The notes: generated by a model from the letters alone, not told the origin. Shown: positions 1-5,429, counted from the stretch's first letter. The stretch: 5,567 nt of DNA from an uncultured Bacteroidales bacterium (GCA_937864935.1 CALMDN010000202.1:1-5567); one strand, 5' to 3'. Numbers and translations: made by a program.

Positions 1-414
1 ATACTCCGACACCAGGCCGTTGGTCACCGGGCGCCAGGTTTCTCCGCCGTCATCCGAATATCCATATCCGGCCTGACGGAAATTGCTTCCGATATAATCA
101 AACTGTCTCCAGCCAATGGCCATGCGTTCGGGATTCAGTGGATCGATGGCCAGTGAAGGTTCATTGGCTGCATCGCCAAGAATGTTGTAGCCATCATTGC
201 TGATATTTACCTGTGTGGTATAAAAAACCGGAGATTCACGTTGATAGGCCGGAGATTTTTCTCTGGGGCCTCCTGCAGGAATCCAGGGATCGTCGGGTTG
301 CTCATTGTGAAATGTCTTGTCGGCCCTGGGCGTCGGTTTTACCTGCTGGCTGAAGACTTCCGGTAAAATAACCAGAAAAAGAAAAATTGAAATCAGAAGA
401 TTGACTGCTTTCAT
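1..414 (-). CDS. Secreted BNR/Asp-box (sialidase-like propeller) protein, N-terminal 138 residues
   Basis: The ATG at 412-414 opens a frame with no stop down to base 1, so the 3' end lies outside the window. Residues 1-22 form a signal peptide: MKAVN, a hydrophobic core LLISIFLFLVIL, then a likely cut VFS|QQ. Next comes a Pro/Asp-rich, probably unstructured linker (about 23-65). The segment EPSLAIDPLNPERMAIGWRQ (85-104) is the kind of first blade seen in exo-alpha-sialidase/BNR-like proteins. SDDGGETW (120-127) is a clear Asp-box (S-x-D-x-G-x-T-W), the beta-hairpin motif of sialidase-type beta-propellers. The protein is therefore exported, either to the cell surface or outside the cell. A type IX secretion C-terminal domain would be common for this kind of protein but cannot be seen here. 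Asp-boxes occur in many propellers, so glycosidase activity is not shown. A weak GGAG lies 3 bases before the ATG. The gene follows a strong terminator and has its own -7 element, so it is probably not part of the bam operon. The CDS call is solid; the function is open. Confidence 0.82.
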   Translation of the reverse strand, partial: MKAVNLLISIFLFLVILPEVFSQQVKPTPRADKTFHNEQPDDPWIPAGGPREKSPAYQRESPVFYTTQVNISNDGYNILGDAANEPSLAIDPLNPERMAIGWRQFDYIGSNFRQAGYGYSDDGGETWRPVTNGLVSEY

Positions 415-482
415 GACTCCGGGTTTGAGTGTTAAGAGTATCTGAAGGATGTTTACCGGCTGTATGCCAGGAAAAACTTACC

Positions 483-490
483 CAAAGTTA
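483..490 (-). promoter_or_regulatory. -7 promoter element (TAnnTTTG) for the BNR gene
   Basis: The minus strand reads TAACTTTG, an exact match to the Bacteroidota -7 consensus TAnnTTTG recognised by the unusual primary sigma factor of that phylum. It lies about 70 bases upstream of the BNR start codon. I do not see a good -33 TTTG/TTG at the usual spacing of about 19-21 bases; the nearest TTG triplets (523-531) are too far upstream. This is therefore half a promoter. It is supported mainly by its position between a terminator and a gene. Confidence 0.45.
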
Positions 491-536
491 GAACTTTATT
501 CACTCCATAACTCAGAAATCAGCAACAACAACCTGT

Positions 537-558
537 CTGTTGAAAACAGCTTCAACAG
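537..558. promoter_or_regulatory. Perfect 8-bp inverted repeat, 6-base loop
   Basis: CTGTTGAA (537-544) and TTCAACAG (551-558) are exact reverse complements separated by AACAGC. No T-run follows on either strand, so this is not a classical terminator. A second, overlapping dyad CAGGAT-A-ATCCTG lies at 556-568. Together they sit between the ompH terminator and the BNR promoter element. They could be an operator upstream of the BNR gene or extra 3'-end structure on read-through transcripts. The repeat is certain; its role is not. Confidence 0.5.
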
Positions 559-573
559 GATAATCCTGAAAGA

Positions 574-609
574 AAAAGCCAGGTCTTCGCTATGGAAGAC
601 CTGGCTTTT
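574..609 (-). terminator. Rho-independent terminator, probably bidirectional
   Basis: A perfect 15-bp stem is formed by AAAAGCCAGGTCTTC (574-588) and its exact reverse complement at 595-609, around a 6-base loop. Read on the minus strand, the stem ends in TTTTT and starts 22 bases past the ompH copy 2 stop codon, which is typical intrinsic-terminator geometry. The A/T-rich stem ends also give a TTTT tract on the plus strand, so it may stop transcription both ways. It marks the end of the envelope gene cluster and insulates the BNR gene. Confidence 0.92.
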
Positions 610-631
610 CAGGTAAATGTCGTAGAAATAA

Positions 632-1147
632 TTATTTCAGACCGAGTTTTTTCTTAACAAGACCCATAATGTCATCGGCCGGTTCGGTATACAGCAGCAA
701 GCCTTCGGTTGAGTTGAAGATAAAGGTATAGCCATTCTCTTTGGCCACATCTTTAACGGCATTGCGGGCTTTGTCGATGATAGGTGCTGTAAGTTCAGCT
801 TCTTTTGCCTGAAGATCTTCCTGTGCAGTCTGCTGAAAGTCCTGAATGCGTTTCTGAAGGTCGAGTATCTCTTTTTCTTTGGTTTGTTTGATGATATTCG
901 ACATGGTAGCCTGGTTGTTCTGGTAATCGGTCAGCTTGGTTTCATATTCTGATTGCATGGCCTGGAACTGAGTCTGAAGCTGTGACTGGTAGTCAGCAAA
1001 AGCTTTTTTGATAGAGTCCTGACCCGGCATCAATTCGTAAAGCTGAGCAAAATTGATATGACCAAGCTTCTGGGCTTTCTGGGCACTTACCTGCTGTACC
1101 GAAACAACTACAGCAAGTATAAGGAAGAATTTCAGAATGTTTTTCAT
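632..1147 (-). CDS. ompH: OmpH/Skp-family periplasmic chaperone (copy 2)
   Basis: This is a 171-residue periplasmic holdase that should bind unfolded outer-membrane proteins after export and keep them soluble on the way to BamA. Residues 1-22 are a signal peptide with a cut at VSA|Q. The mature protein opens with the OmpH hallmark strand LGHINFAQLYELMPG (28-42). A long charged helical region follows (about 43-125, Gln-rich, with EKEILDLQKRIQDF at 91-104) and would form the coiled-coil tentacles of the trimeric jellyfish fold. The protein closes with the second half of the body domain: APIIDKARNAVKDVAKENGYTF (121-142), FNSTEGLLLYTEP and a Lys-rich end. Its length matches Skp/OmpH proteins (about 160-180). 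It is clearly diverged from the neighbouring copy, so this is an old duplication. It is separated from that copy by 172 bases carrying a possible promoter, and is followed by a strong terminator. The start has no Shine-Dalgarno, which is usual in Bacteroidota. Confidence 0.93.
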   Translation of the reverse strand: MKNILKFFLILAVVVSVQQVSAQKAQKLGHINFAQLYELMPGQDSIKKAFADYQSQLQTQFQAMQSEYETKLTDYQNNQATMSNIIKQTKEKEILDLQKRIQDFQQTAQEDLQAKEAELTAPIIDKARNAVKDVAKENGYTFIFNSTEGLLLYTEPADDIMGLVKKKLGLK

Positions 1148-1154
1148 TGTAATC

Positions 1155-1173
1155 GGTTAAGGGTTAAGGTTAA
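1155..1173. repeat. Three tandem GGTTAA repeats in the ompH copy 2 leader
   Basis: GGTTAA occurs at 1155-1160, 1162-1167 and 1168-1173 (TTAACC on the coding strand), 8 to 26 bases upstream of the ompH start codon. If the -7 element at 1183-1190 is used, these repeats lie in the 5' untranslated RNA where the ribosome binds. They could influence translation or bind a regulator. The repetition is plain; any function is inferred. Confidence 0.5.
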
Positions 1174-1182
1174 ATTTTGACG

Positions 1183-1190
1183 CAAAAATA
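1183..1190 (-). promoter_or_regulatory. ompH: -7 promoter element (TAnnTTTG) for ompH copy 2
   Basis: The minus strand reads TATTTTTG, an exact TAnnTTTG match, giving a leader of about 30 bases before the ATG at 1147. The nearest upstream TTG (1205-1207) is only 14 bases away instead of the usual 19-21, so the -33 part is poor. It suggests that the second ompH can be transcribed apart from uppS-bamA-ompH copy 1. Confidence 0.45.
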
Positions 1191-1276
1191 GCAAATTTTC
1201 TTTACAAGAAAGCATTGCCTGATTGCGTAGAGGTTGCCGGGGTAAATTATTATCAATGAAAGCTTTGAATCGCAGG

Positions 1277-1291
1277 CTGGTTATAAACCAG
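1277..1291. promoter_or_regulatory. 6-bp hairpin/dyad between the two ompH genes
   Basis: CTGGTT (1277-1282) and AACCAG (1286-1291) are exact reverse complements around ATA. The hairpin starts 28 bases past the ompH copy 1 stop on the minus strand. No T-run follows, so it is a weak terminator at best. It contains ATAAACCAG, which recurs upstream of the other ompH (minus strand, 1898-1906), so it may be a protein-binding site. Confidence 0.35.
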
Positions 1292-1319
1292 GGCAAGACA
1301 AAGAATCCTTTCAAAATGC

Positions 1320-1847
1320 TTATTGTCTTGATTTATAAGAATATCCGAGTTTATCAAGCACTTCTTCACTGATATCGTAACGCGGATTTGTGTACATCAT
1401 CGATACACTCCCGGCCTTGTCGAAAATAACGGCATAGTTTTCGGTGGCAGCCAGTGACTCAATGGCACTGTAGATCTTTTCCTGAATCGGCTTGATAAGC
1501 TCCTGACGGCGTTTAAACAGATCGCCGTCTTTACCGAAGCGCTGTTTCTGGAGATCCTTGGCAACCTTTTCCTTGGCGATAATCTCTTCTTCGCGTTTGT
1601 TTTTGATGTCTTCGGGCAGCAATACTGCTTCTGCCTTGAAGTTTTTGTAGAGCTGATCTATTTCACTGAATTTTGCTTCAATGTCTCGCTGCCACTGAAT
1701 GGAAAGCTCATCAATCTCGGCTTTGGCATCTGCATACTCAGGAATGTTTTCAAGAATAAACTCACTGTCAACATAGGCAAATTTCTGGGCTGATGCAGTC
1801 ACAACAGCAGCAAAAAAGACAACAGCAATGATGAATGTTCTTCTCAT
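1320..1847 (-). CDS. ompH: OmpH/Skp-family periplasmic chaperone (copy 1)
   Basis: This is a 175-residue periplasmic chaperone expected to hold unfolded outer-membrane proteins and deliver them to BamA, encoded just upstream. Residues 1-20 are a signal peptide (MRRTF, hydrophobic core, cut at ASA|Q). The mature N-terminus KFAYVDSEFILENIPEY (22-38) is the conserved first body strand of OmpH. Residues about 40-105 are highly charged and helical (DIEAKFSEIDQLYKNFKAE; KREEEIIAKEKVAKDLQ) and would form the coiled-coil arms. The segment LFKRRQELIKPIQEKIYSAI (110-129) and then YAVIFDKAG (138-146) complete the body domain, followed by the conserved MYTNPRYDISEEVLDKLGY end (151-169). Length is normal. 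It lies 125 bases after bamA and probably shares its transcript, although a weak promoter cannot be excluded. It has the best ribosome-binding site in the window. The start is supported by both the signal peptide and that site. Confidence 0.94.
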   Translation of the reverse strand: MRRTFIIAVVFFAAVVTASAQKFAYVDSEFILENIPEYADAKAEIDELSIQWQRDIEAKFSEIDQLYKNFKAEAVLLPEDIKNKREEEIIAKEKVAKDLQKQRFGKDGDLFKRRQELIKPIQEKIYSAIESLAATENYAVIFDKAGSVSMMYTNPRYDISEEVLDKLGYSYKSRQ

Positions 1848-1852
1848 GTTTT

Positions 1853-1861
1853 ATCCTCCCT
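1853..1861 (-). promoter_or_regulatory. ompH: Strong Shine-Dalgarno before ompH copy 1
   Basis: The coding strand reads AGGGAGGAT, with GGAGG (1855-1859) 7 bases before the ATG at 1847. Strong Shine-Dalgarno sequences are uncommon in Bacteroidota, and the uppS, bamA and ompH copy 2 starts have none, so this one stands out. It fixes the start codon and suggests high translation of this chaperone. Confidence 0.7.
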
Positions 1862-1888
1862 GTTTTAATGGGGTTATGGTGTATAATT

Positions 1889-1907
1889 TGGTTTATCCTG
1901 GTTTATC
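1889..1907. repeat. Phased direct repeat upstream of ompH copy 1
   Basis: TGGTTTATC occurs at 1889-1897 and again at 1899-1907, an exact 9-base repeat with 10-base periodicity (GATAAACCA twice on the coding strand), 42-60 bases before the start codon. One-turn phasing is typical of sites for tandem DNA-binding proteins. On the coding strand it sits between TTTG (1907-1910) and TATACACC (1878-1885), a possible but poor promoter pair with a 21-base spacer. Confidence 0.45.
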
Positions 1908-1952
1908 AAAAAACCTGCCATAATTATTCAATGCCGGGCAGATCAGCCTGAT

Positions 1953-1967
1953 TCCGGAATTTCCGGA
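1953..1967. promoter_or_regulatory. 15-base dyad just after the bamA stop codon
   Basis: TCCGGAA (1953-1959) and TTCCGGA (1961-1967) are exact reverse complements around one base, starting 5 bases past the bamA stop. In RNA this can form only a short stem of about 5 bp, and no T-run follows. It may attenuate or stabilise the bamA-ompH transcript, or bind a dimeric regulator. The symmetry is certain; its role is unknown. Confidence 0.35.
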
Positions 1968-1972
1968 CTGCA

Positions 1973-4600
1973 TCAATCTATACTCTGGTTGATTGAGAAG
2001 TGGAACTGGCCTTTGTTGGCTGAGGGCAGACCAGGTACATCGTCGAATCCGTAACCCCAGTCAAGTCCGAGCAGTCCGAACATCGGCAGGAATACCCTGA
2101 CACCCACCCCGGCAGAGCGTTTCAGCGCGAAAGGATTAAAACTCCTGAAATCCTTCCAGGCGTTACCGGCTTCAACAAAGCCCATCATATAAATGGTGGC
2201 ACTGGGGTTGAGTGAGAGCGGATACCTGAGTTCAAGGGTACTCTTGTTATAAATGGTTGCTCCAACGTTTTTGTTTTTGTAGTAATCGGGCGTCAGACTC
2301 TCGTTAGAATATCCGCGCATTCCGATGATCTCCCGACCGTCGAGGTTATTGGCACCCGAAAGTCCGTCACCACCCAGGTAGTATCTGTCAAAGGGCGTAA
2401 CTCCGATGTCGTTGTTGTACAGCCCGAGAAATCCGTATTTTGTTCTTACACTCAGCACCAGGTTACCGACAATCTGACGGTACAGCGATGCACTGAATTT
2501 CCATTTGTGGTATTCTATCCATTTGTATTTCTCCTGGTCTTCCATGGTGGTATAATCATCATCACTGAAGAGGGAATATGGTGGGGTAACATCCAGGCTG
2601 AGGGAGACTTCAGAACCGGAGCGCTGGAAAATCGGGCTGTCGATTGAATTTCTTGCAAGAGTGATGCCGTAGCTGAAATTGCGGTAGGTTCCGTTCCCGT
2701 TGCCGAATGCGAAAATACTACCGTAGTTGTTCAGGTTATAGGTCTGCAGGCTGATGCGGTTCATGAGGGTAAAGAAATCGTCGGGCCATTCAAGGCGTTT
2801 ACCCAACATAAAGCTCAGACCATCTATTTTAAAGGCCTGGTAGCTGTCGCTTGATTTCGACACTCCATTGGAATAGAGCGAATGATAATAGCTTACGCTG
2901 AACGAATTGGGTTTTTTGCCACCCAGCCAGGGTTCGGTAAACGAAGCGCTGTAGCTGATATAACCTTTCCCGTATGACTGCATGCGCAGGCTGAGTTTCT
3001 GTCCGTCACCCGAAGGAATCGGCCTCCATGCACTGCCATTGAAGATATTGCGTGCTGAGAAATTGTTGAACGAGAGACCCAGCGTACCCACTACCCTGCC
3101 ATAGCCCCATCCTCCGGAAAGCTCAATCTGGTCGCTTGAGGTTTCTTCCACACTGTATTCAATGTCGACTGTACCATCGTTTGCATTGGGAATGGGGTTG
3201 GGAACGATCTTCTCCGGGTCGAAATACCTGAGCTGCGCAAGCTCACGGGTTGTCCGTATGATGTCAGAACGGCTGAAAAGCTGACCAGGTCTGGTACGCA
3301 ACTCCCTGATGACTACATGATCGTTGGTCCGTGTATTGCCTTTGAGAATTACCTTGTTGATGGTAGCCTGTTTGCCTTCCCGGATACGCATTTCAATGTC
3401 GATGGTATCGTTCTCAACCCTGACTTCTACCGGAACTACCTGGAAAAACAGGTAGCCATCGTCAAGGTACAGGGTACTGATGTCAATTTCGTTCGGGTTG
3501 TAATTGAGGTTGGCATCAAGCTCCTTTTGGTTGTAAACATCGCCCTTTTTGATTTTGAGTACTTCGTTGAGTTGCTGGGCTGAATACTTGGTATTCCCGA
3601 TCCACTTGATGTCACCGAAATAATATCTGCGGCCTTCATTTACTTTGATGTCAATGCGGATCGCATTGGGGCTGAGGCGGGTTATCGAGTCATAGACGAT
3701 CACTGCATCCCTGAAGCCTTCTTCGTTAAACACAGCCAGTACCTGTTCCTTGTCGTCCTTGTAATCATCCTGAATAAACTTGGATGCCTTGAAAATCCTG
3801 AACTTGAAGTTATTGGTAATCACATCCGTACCGAATTCAACGATGGTGTCGGGATTGAAAGTCAACAGTTTTCGGGGTGATTTCAGCACCAGCTGATCCA
3901 ATGCCCTGAACGGCCTGAAAACACCCTTGTCTTTGGTGTTTTTCATTGCATGTTTCAATTTGAGGGAAGAAACGTATTGGTTTCCAATAAAATTGATGCT
4001 TTCAATCCTTACCTTACTTCCCTTACTGATATTGATGGAGAGGCTTACATCGTTGGATTTGAGCGAATCTCGCTTCTGGACAATGTCAACCGAAGCATTG
4101 AGGAATCCCTTGCTGTTGAAATGCTTTCTGATGATATTGGATGTACGGGCAATCACATTGTCGGTAACCACATCGCCTTTGACAAGTTTTATCTTCTCGC
4201 GCAGGTCATCGGCTTCCGACTTTCTTATTCCCTTGAAAGAAAACCTCGAAAGCCGGGGTCTTTCCTGCAGGTAAATATCCAGAAAGATGAGGTCTTCCTT
4301 GATGCTGGTGGCGGAAATACGGATATCTTCGAAAAGGCCCTGCTGCCATAGTTTCTCAATGGCTTTGCGGATTTTATCGCCGGGGATTTCAATGCGGTCG
4401 GCAACCTGCAGGCCGGAAAGCATGATCAGCACATTCGGTTCAAGAAACTGAACCCCACTGACAGTGACACCGCCGATAATATACTCTTTCGGACTAGAGT
4501 AATCGATTTCGCTGAGGTCGTCTCCGAGACGGATCTGTGCAATTGAACCAACAGAGAGCAGCAGAAACAGGGCAACAATTAAAAGGCGGTTGAAATTCAT
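1973..4600 (-). CDS. bamA: BamA, outer-membrane protein assembly factor (Omp85 family)
   Basis: This is the central subunit of the BAM complex, which folds and inserts beta-barrel proteins into the outer membrane. The 875 residues begin with a signal peptide (1-21, cut SIA|Q). Five POTRA domains follow, at about 42-115, 116-195, 197-327, 328-413 and 414-488. Telltale POTRA endings and starts include LSINISKGSKV, IKVNEGRRYYFGDIKWIGNTKY, MRIREGKQATINKVILKGNTRT and LRYFDPEKI. The C-terminal barrel (about 489-875) shows GGWGYGRVVG (496-505), SFTEPWLG (553-560), the loop-6 motif MRGY (761-764, VRGF in Proteobacteria), FVEAGNAW (808-815) and a closing RSAGVGVRVFLP...LDWGYGFD. The enzyme-free machine is longer than E. 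coli BamA (810), largely through an insert in POTRA3 at about 226-270, which I believe is common in Bacteroidota. The last strand FHFSINQSID ends in Asp instead of an aromatic residue. The ATG overlaps the uppS stop (ATGA) and there is no Shine-Dalgarno, so translation is probably coupled to uppS. The start is fixed by the signal peptide. Confidence 0.97.
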   Translation of the reverse strand: MNFNRLLIVALFLLLSVGSIAQIRLGDDLSEIDYSSPKEYIIGGVTVSGVQFLEPNVLIMLSGLQVADRIEIPGDKIRKAIEKLWQQGLFEDIRISATSIKEDLIFLDIYLQERPRLSRFSFKGIRKSEADDLREKIKLVKGDVVTDNVIARTSNIIRKHFNSKGFLNASVDIVQKRDSLKSNDVSLSINISKGSKVRIESINFIGNQYVSSLKLKHAMKNTKDKGVFRPFRALDQLVLKSPRKLLTFNPDTIVEFGTDVITNNFKFRIFKASKFIQDDYKDDKEQVLAVFNEEGFRDAVIVYDSITRLSPNAIRIDIKVNEGRRYYFGDIKWIGNTKYSAQQLNEVLKIKKGDVYNQKELDANLNYNPNEIDISTLYLDDGYLFFQVVPVEVRVENDTIDIEMRIREGKQATINKVILKGNTRTNDHVVIRELRTRPGQLFSRSDIIRTTRELAQLRYFDPEKIVPNPIPNANDGTVDIEYSVEETSSDQIELSGGWGYGRVVGTLGLSFNNFSARNIFNGSAWRPIPSGDGQKLSLRMQSYGKGYISYSASFTEPWLGGKKPNSFSVSYYHSLYSNGVSKSSDSYQAFKIDGLSFMLGKRLEWPDDFFTLMNRISLQTYNLNNYGSIFAFGNGNGTYRNFSYGITLARNSIDSPIFQRSGSEVSLSLDVTPPYSLFSDDDYTTMEDQEKYKWIEYHKWKFSASLYRQIVGNLVLSVRTKYGFLGLYNNDIGVTPFDRYYLGGDGLSGANNLDGREIIGMRGYSNESLTPDYYKNKNVGATIYNKSTLELRYPLSLNPSATIYMMGFVEAGNAWKDFRSFNPFALKRSAGVGVRVFLPMFGLLGLDWGYGFDDVPGLPSANKGQFHFSINQSID

Positions 4601-5352
4601 TTATCGGTAACTGGTTTTATTTGTTCACTTATCATACCGAAACGTCTCTCCCGGTTCTGGTAATCGATGATGGCCTCGTAGAGGTCATTTTTTCTGAAGT
4701 CAGGCCACAGTTTAGGTGAAAAGTAAAGTTCTGCATAGGCGATCTGCCAGAGCAGAAAATTACTGATTCTGTTTTCACCACTGGTTCTGATCAGGAGTTC
4801 AGGATCGGGGATGTCTTTGGTTTCCAGATACTGTTCAAACAACTCGGCATCAACTTTTTCCGGGTCAATGCGACCGGCAGCAGTTTCTGCGGCAATGCGT
4901 CTGGCGGCTTCGGCAATCTCCCATCGTCCGCTGTAGTTCAGTGCCAGGATCAGGTCCATGCGGTTGTTGTCCTTAGTCTTATCAATGGTCTCAATCAGTT
5001 GCGCATAACAGTTTTTCTGCAGATGAGCCAGGTCACCGATTGCCTTCAGTCTGATGTTATTCTCCATCAGCGTACCCAGCTCCGAATTGAGGGTAAGTAC
5101 CAGCAAATTCATCAGGGCATCCACTTCACACTTTGGTCTCTTCCAGTTTTCGGTGGAAAACGCATACAATGTCAGGTGTTTTACACCGAGTTCAGCCGCA
5201 GCGGTGGAGGTTTGACGAACAGACTCAACACCGTTCTGGTGACCAAAAACCCTCATTTCACCCCTGCTGGTTGCCCATCGACCATTGCCATCCATGATGA
5301 TGGCGATGTGCGAAGGCAGTTTGTCAGGGTCAATTTTCTCTTTCAGATCCAT
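4597..5352 (-). CDS. uppS: Undecaprenyl diphosphate synthase (cis-prenyltransferase)
   Basis: This cytoplasmic, membrane-associated enzyme adds isopentenyl diphosphate units in cis to farnesyl diphosphate, giving the C55 carrier lipid used for peptidoglycan and surface glycans. All family signatures are present in 251 residues (normal length). HIAIIMDGNGRWA (15-27) contains the Mg-binding catalytic Asp21 (Asp26 in E. coli). GHQNG (37-41) contains the conserved His38. YAFSTENWKRP (63-73) is the flexible substrate loop. LNYSGRWEI (138-146) is conserved. The diphosphate-binding segment LLIRTSGENRISNFLLWQIA (186-205) has Arg189, Arg195 and Ser197 and runs into YAELYFSP with the metal ligand Glu208. 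The product chain length cannot be read with certainty from sequence, so C55 is by family. The start leaves a short leader of 14 residues before the HIAIIMDGNG core, as usual. The gene lies 77 bases after a barrel-protein gene and overlaps bamA by 4 bases. There is no Shine-Dalgarno; a -7 element sits very close upstream. Confidence 0.97.
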   Translation of the reverse strand: MDLKEKIDPDKLPSHIAIIMDGNGRWATSRGEMRVFGHQNGVESVRQTSTAAAELGVKHLTLYAFSTENWKRPKCEVDALMNLLVLTLNSELGTLMENNIRLKAIGDLAHLQKNCYAQLIETIDKTKDNNRMDLILALNYSGRWEIAEAARRIAAETAAGRIDPEKVDAELFEQYLETKDIPDPELLIRTSGENRISNFLLWQIAYAELYFSPKLWPDFRKNDLYEAIIDYQNRERRFGMISEQIKPVTDK

Positions 5353-5364
5353 CTGTTTGAATCA

Positions 5365-5372
5365 CAAAACTA
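5365..5372 (-). promoter_or_regulatory. uppS: -7 promoter element (TAnnTTTG) for uppS-bamA
   Basis: The minus strand reads TAGTTTTG, an exact match to TAnnTTTG, 12 bases upstream of the uppS ATG. A start from here would give a leader of less than about 10 bases, which is unusually short and lowers confidence. The -33 region at the normal spacing reads GTGT and coincides with a dyad (5392-5411). It could drive uppS-bamA-ompH apart from the upstream gene. Confidence 0.35.
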
Positions 5373-5391
5373 AATTAGGCTCTATTTGTGT

Positions 5392-5411
5392 ACACCCGTT
5401 GCCCTGGGTGT
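5392..5411. promoter_or_regulatory. Inverted repeat upstream of uppS
   Basis: ACACCC (5392-5397) and GGGTGT (5406-5411) are exact reverse complements with an 8-base spacer. The hairpin begins 18 bases past the stop codon of the upstream gene and has no T-run after it on the minus strand. It also covers the expected -33 region of the uppS promoter element. It is either a weak terminator of the upstream gene or an operator. A smaller palindrome, GTGTACAC (5388-5395), overlaps its left arm. Confidence 0.4.
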
Positions 5412-5429
5412 TAATTAATGTTAAGTGTC

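Larger units (their letters stand above)
415..573. other. Intergenic leader of the BNR gene
   Basis: I find no open frame of note in this stretch on either strand. It holds a -7 promoter element (483-490), a CAACAACAAC run (523-532), two dyads (537-558 and 556-568) and, on its right side, the start of the terminator hairpin of the ompH copy 2 gene. The leader between the presumed transcription start and the BNR start codon is about 60 bases long. Confidence 0.6.

Noticed and set aside
1908..1941. Possible terminator after bamA: CTGCC/GGCAG stem followed by GTTTTTT on the minus strand
   Set aside because: The stem is only 5 bp with a 17-base loop, too weak for a confident terminator, and ompH copy 1 is expected to be co-transcribed with bamA.
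3317..3583. Open frame of 88 codons on the plus strand inside bamA
   Set aside because: It lies wholly antisense to a strongly conserved BamA region, has no recognisable domain or ribosome-binding site, and is explained by the codon structure of bamA.
3436..3639. 67-codon minus-strand frame inside bamA in another frame
   Set aside because: It is nested within the POTRA4 coding sequence with low-complexity Ser/Thr/Lys content, as expected of an out-of-frame shadow.
3927..4351. Two overlapping plus-strand open frames of 115 and 133 codons inside bamA
   Set aside because: Both are antisense to the BamA POTRA domains, overlap each other in different frames and resemble no protein I know.
4999..5373. 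124-codon plus-strand open frame antisense to uppS
   Set aside because: It lies opposite the most conserved part of uppS and its product has no family features, so it is a shadow frame.
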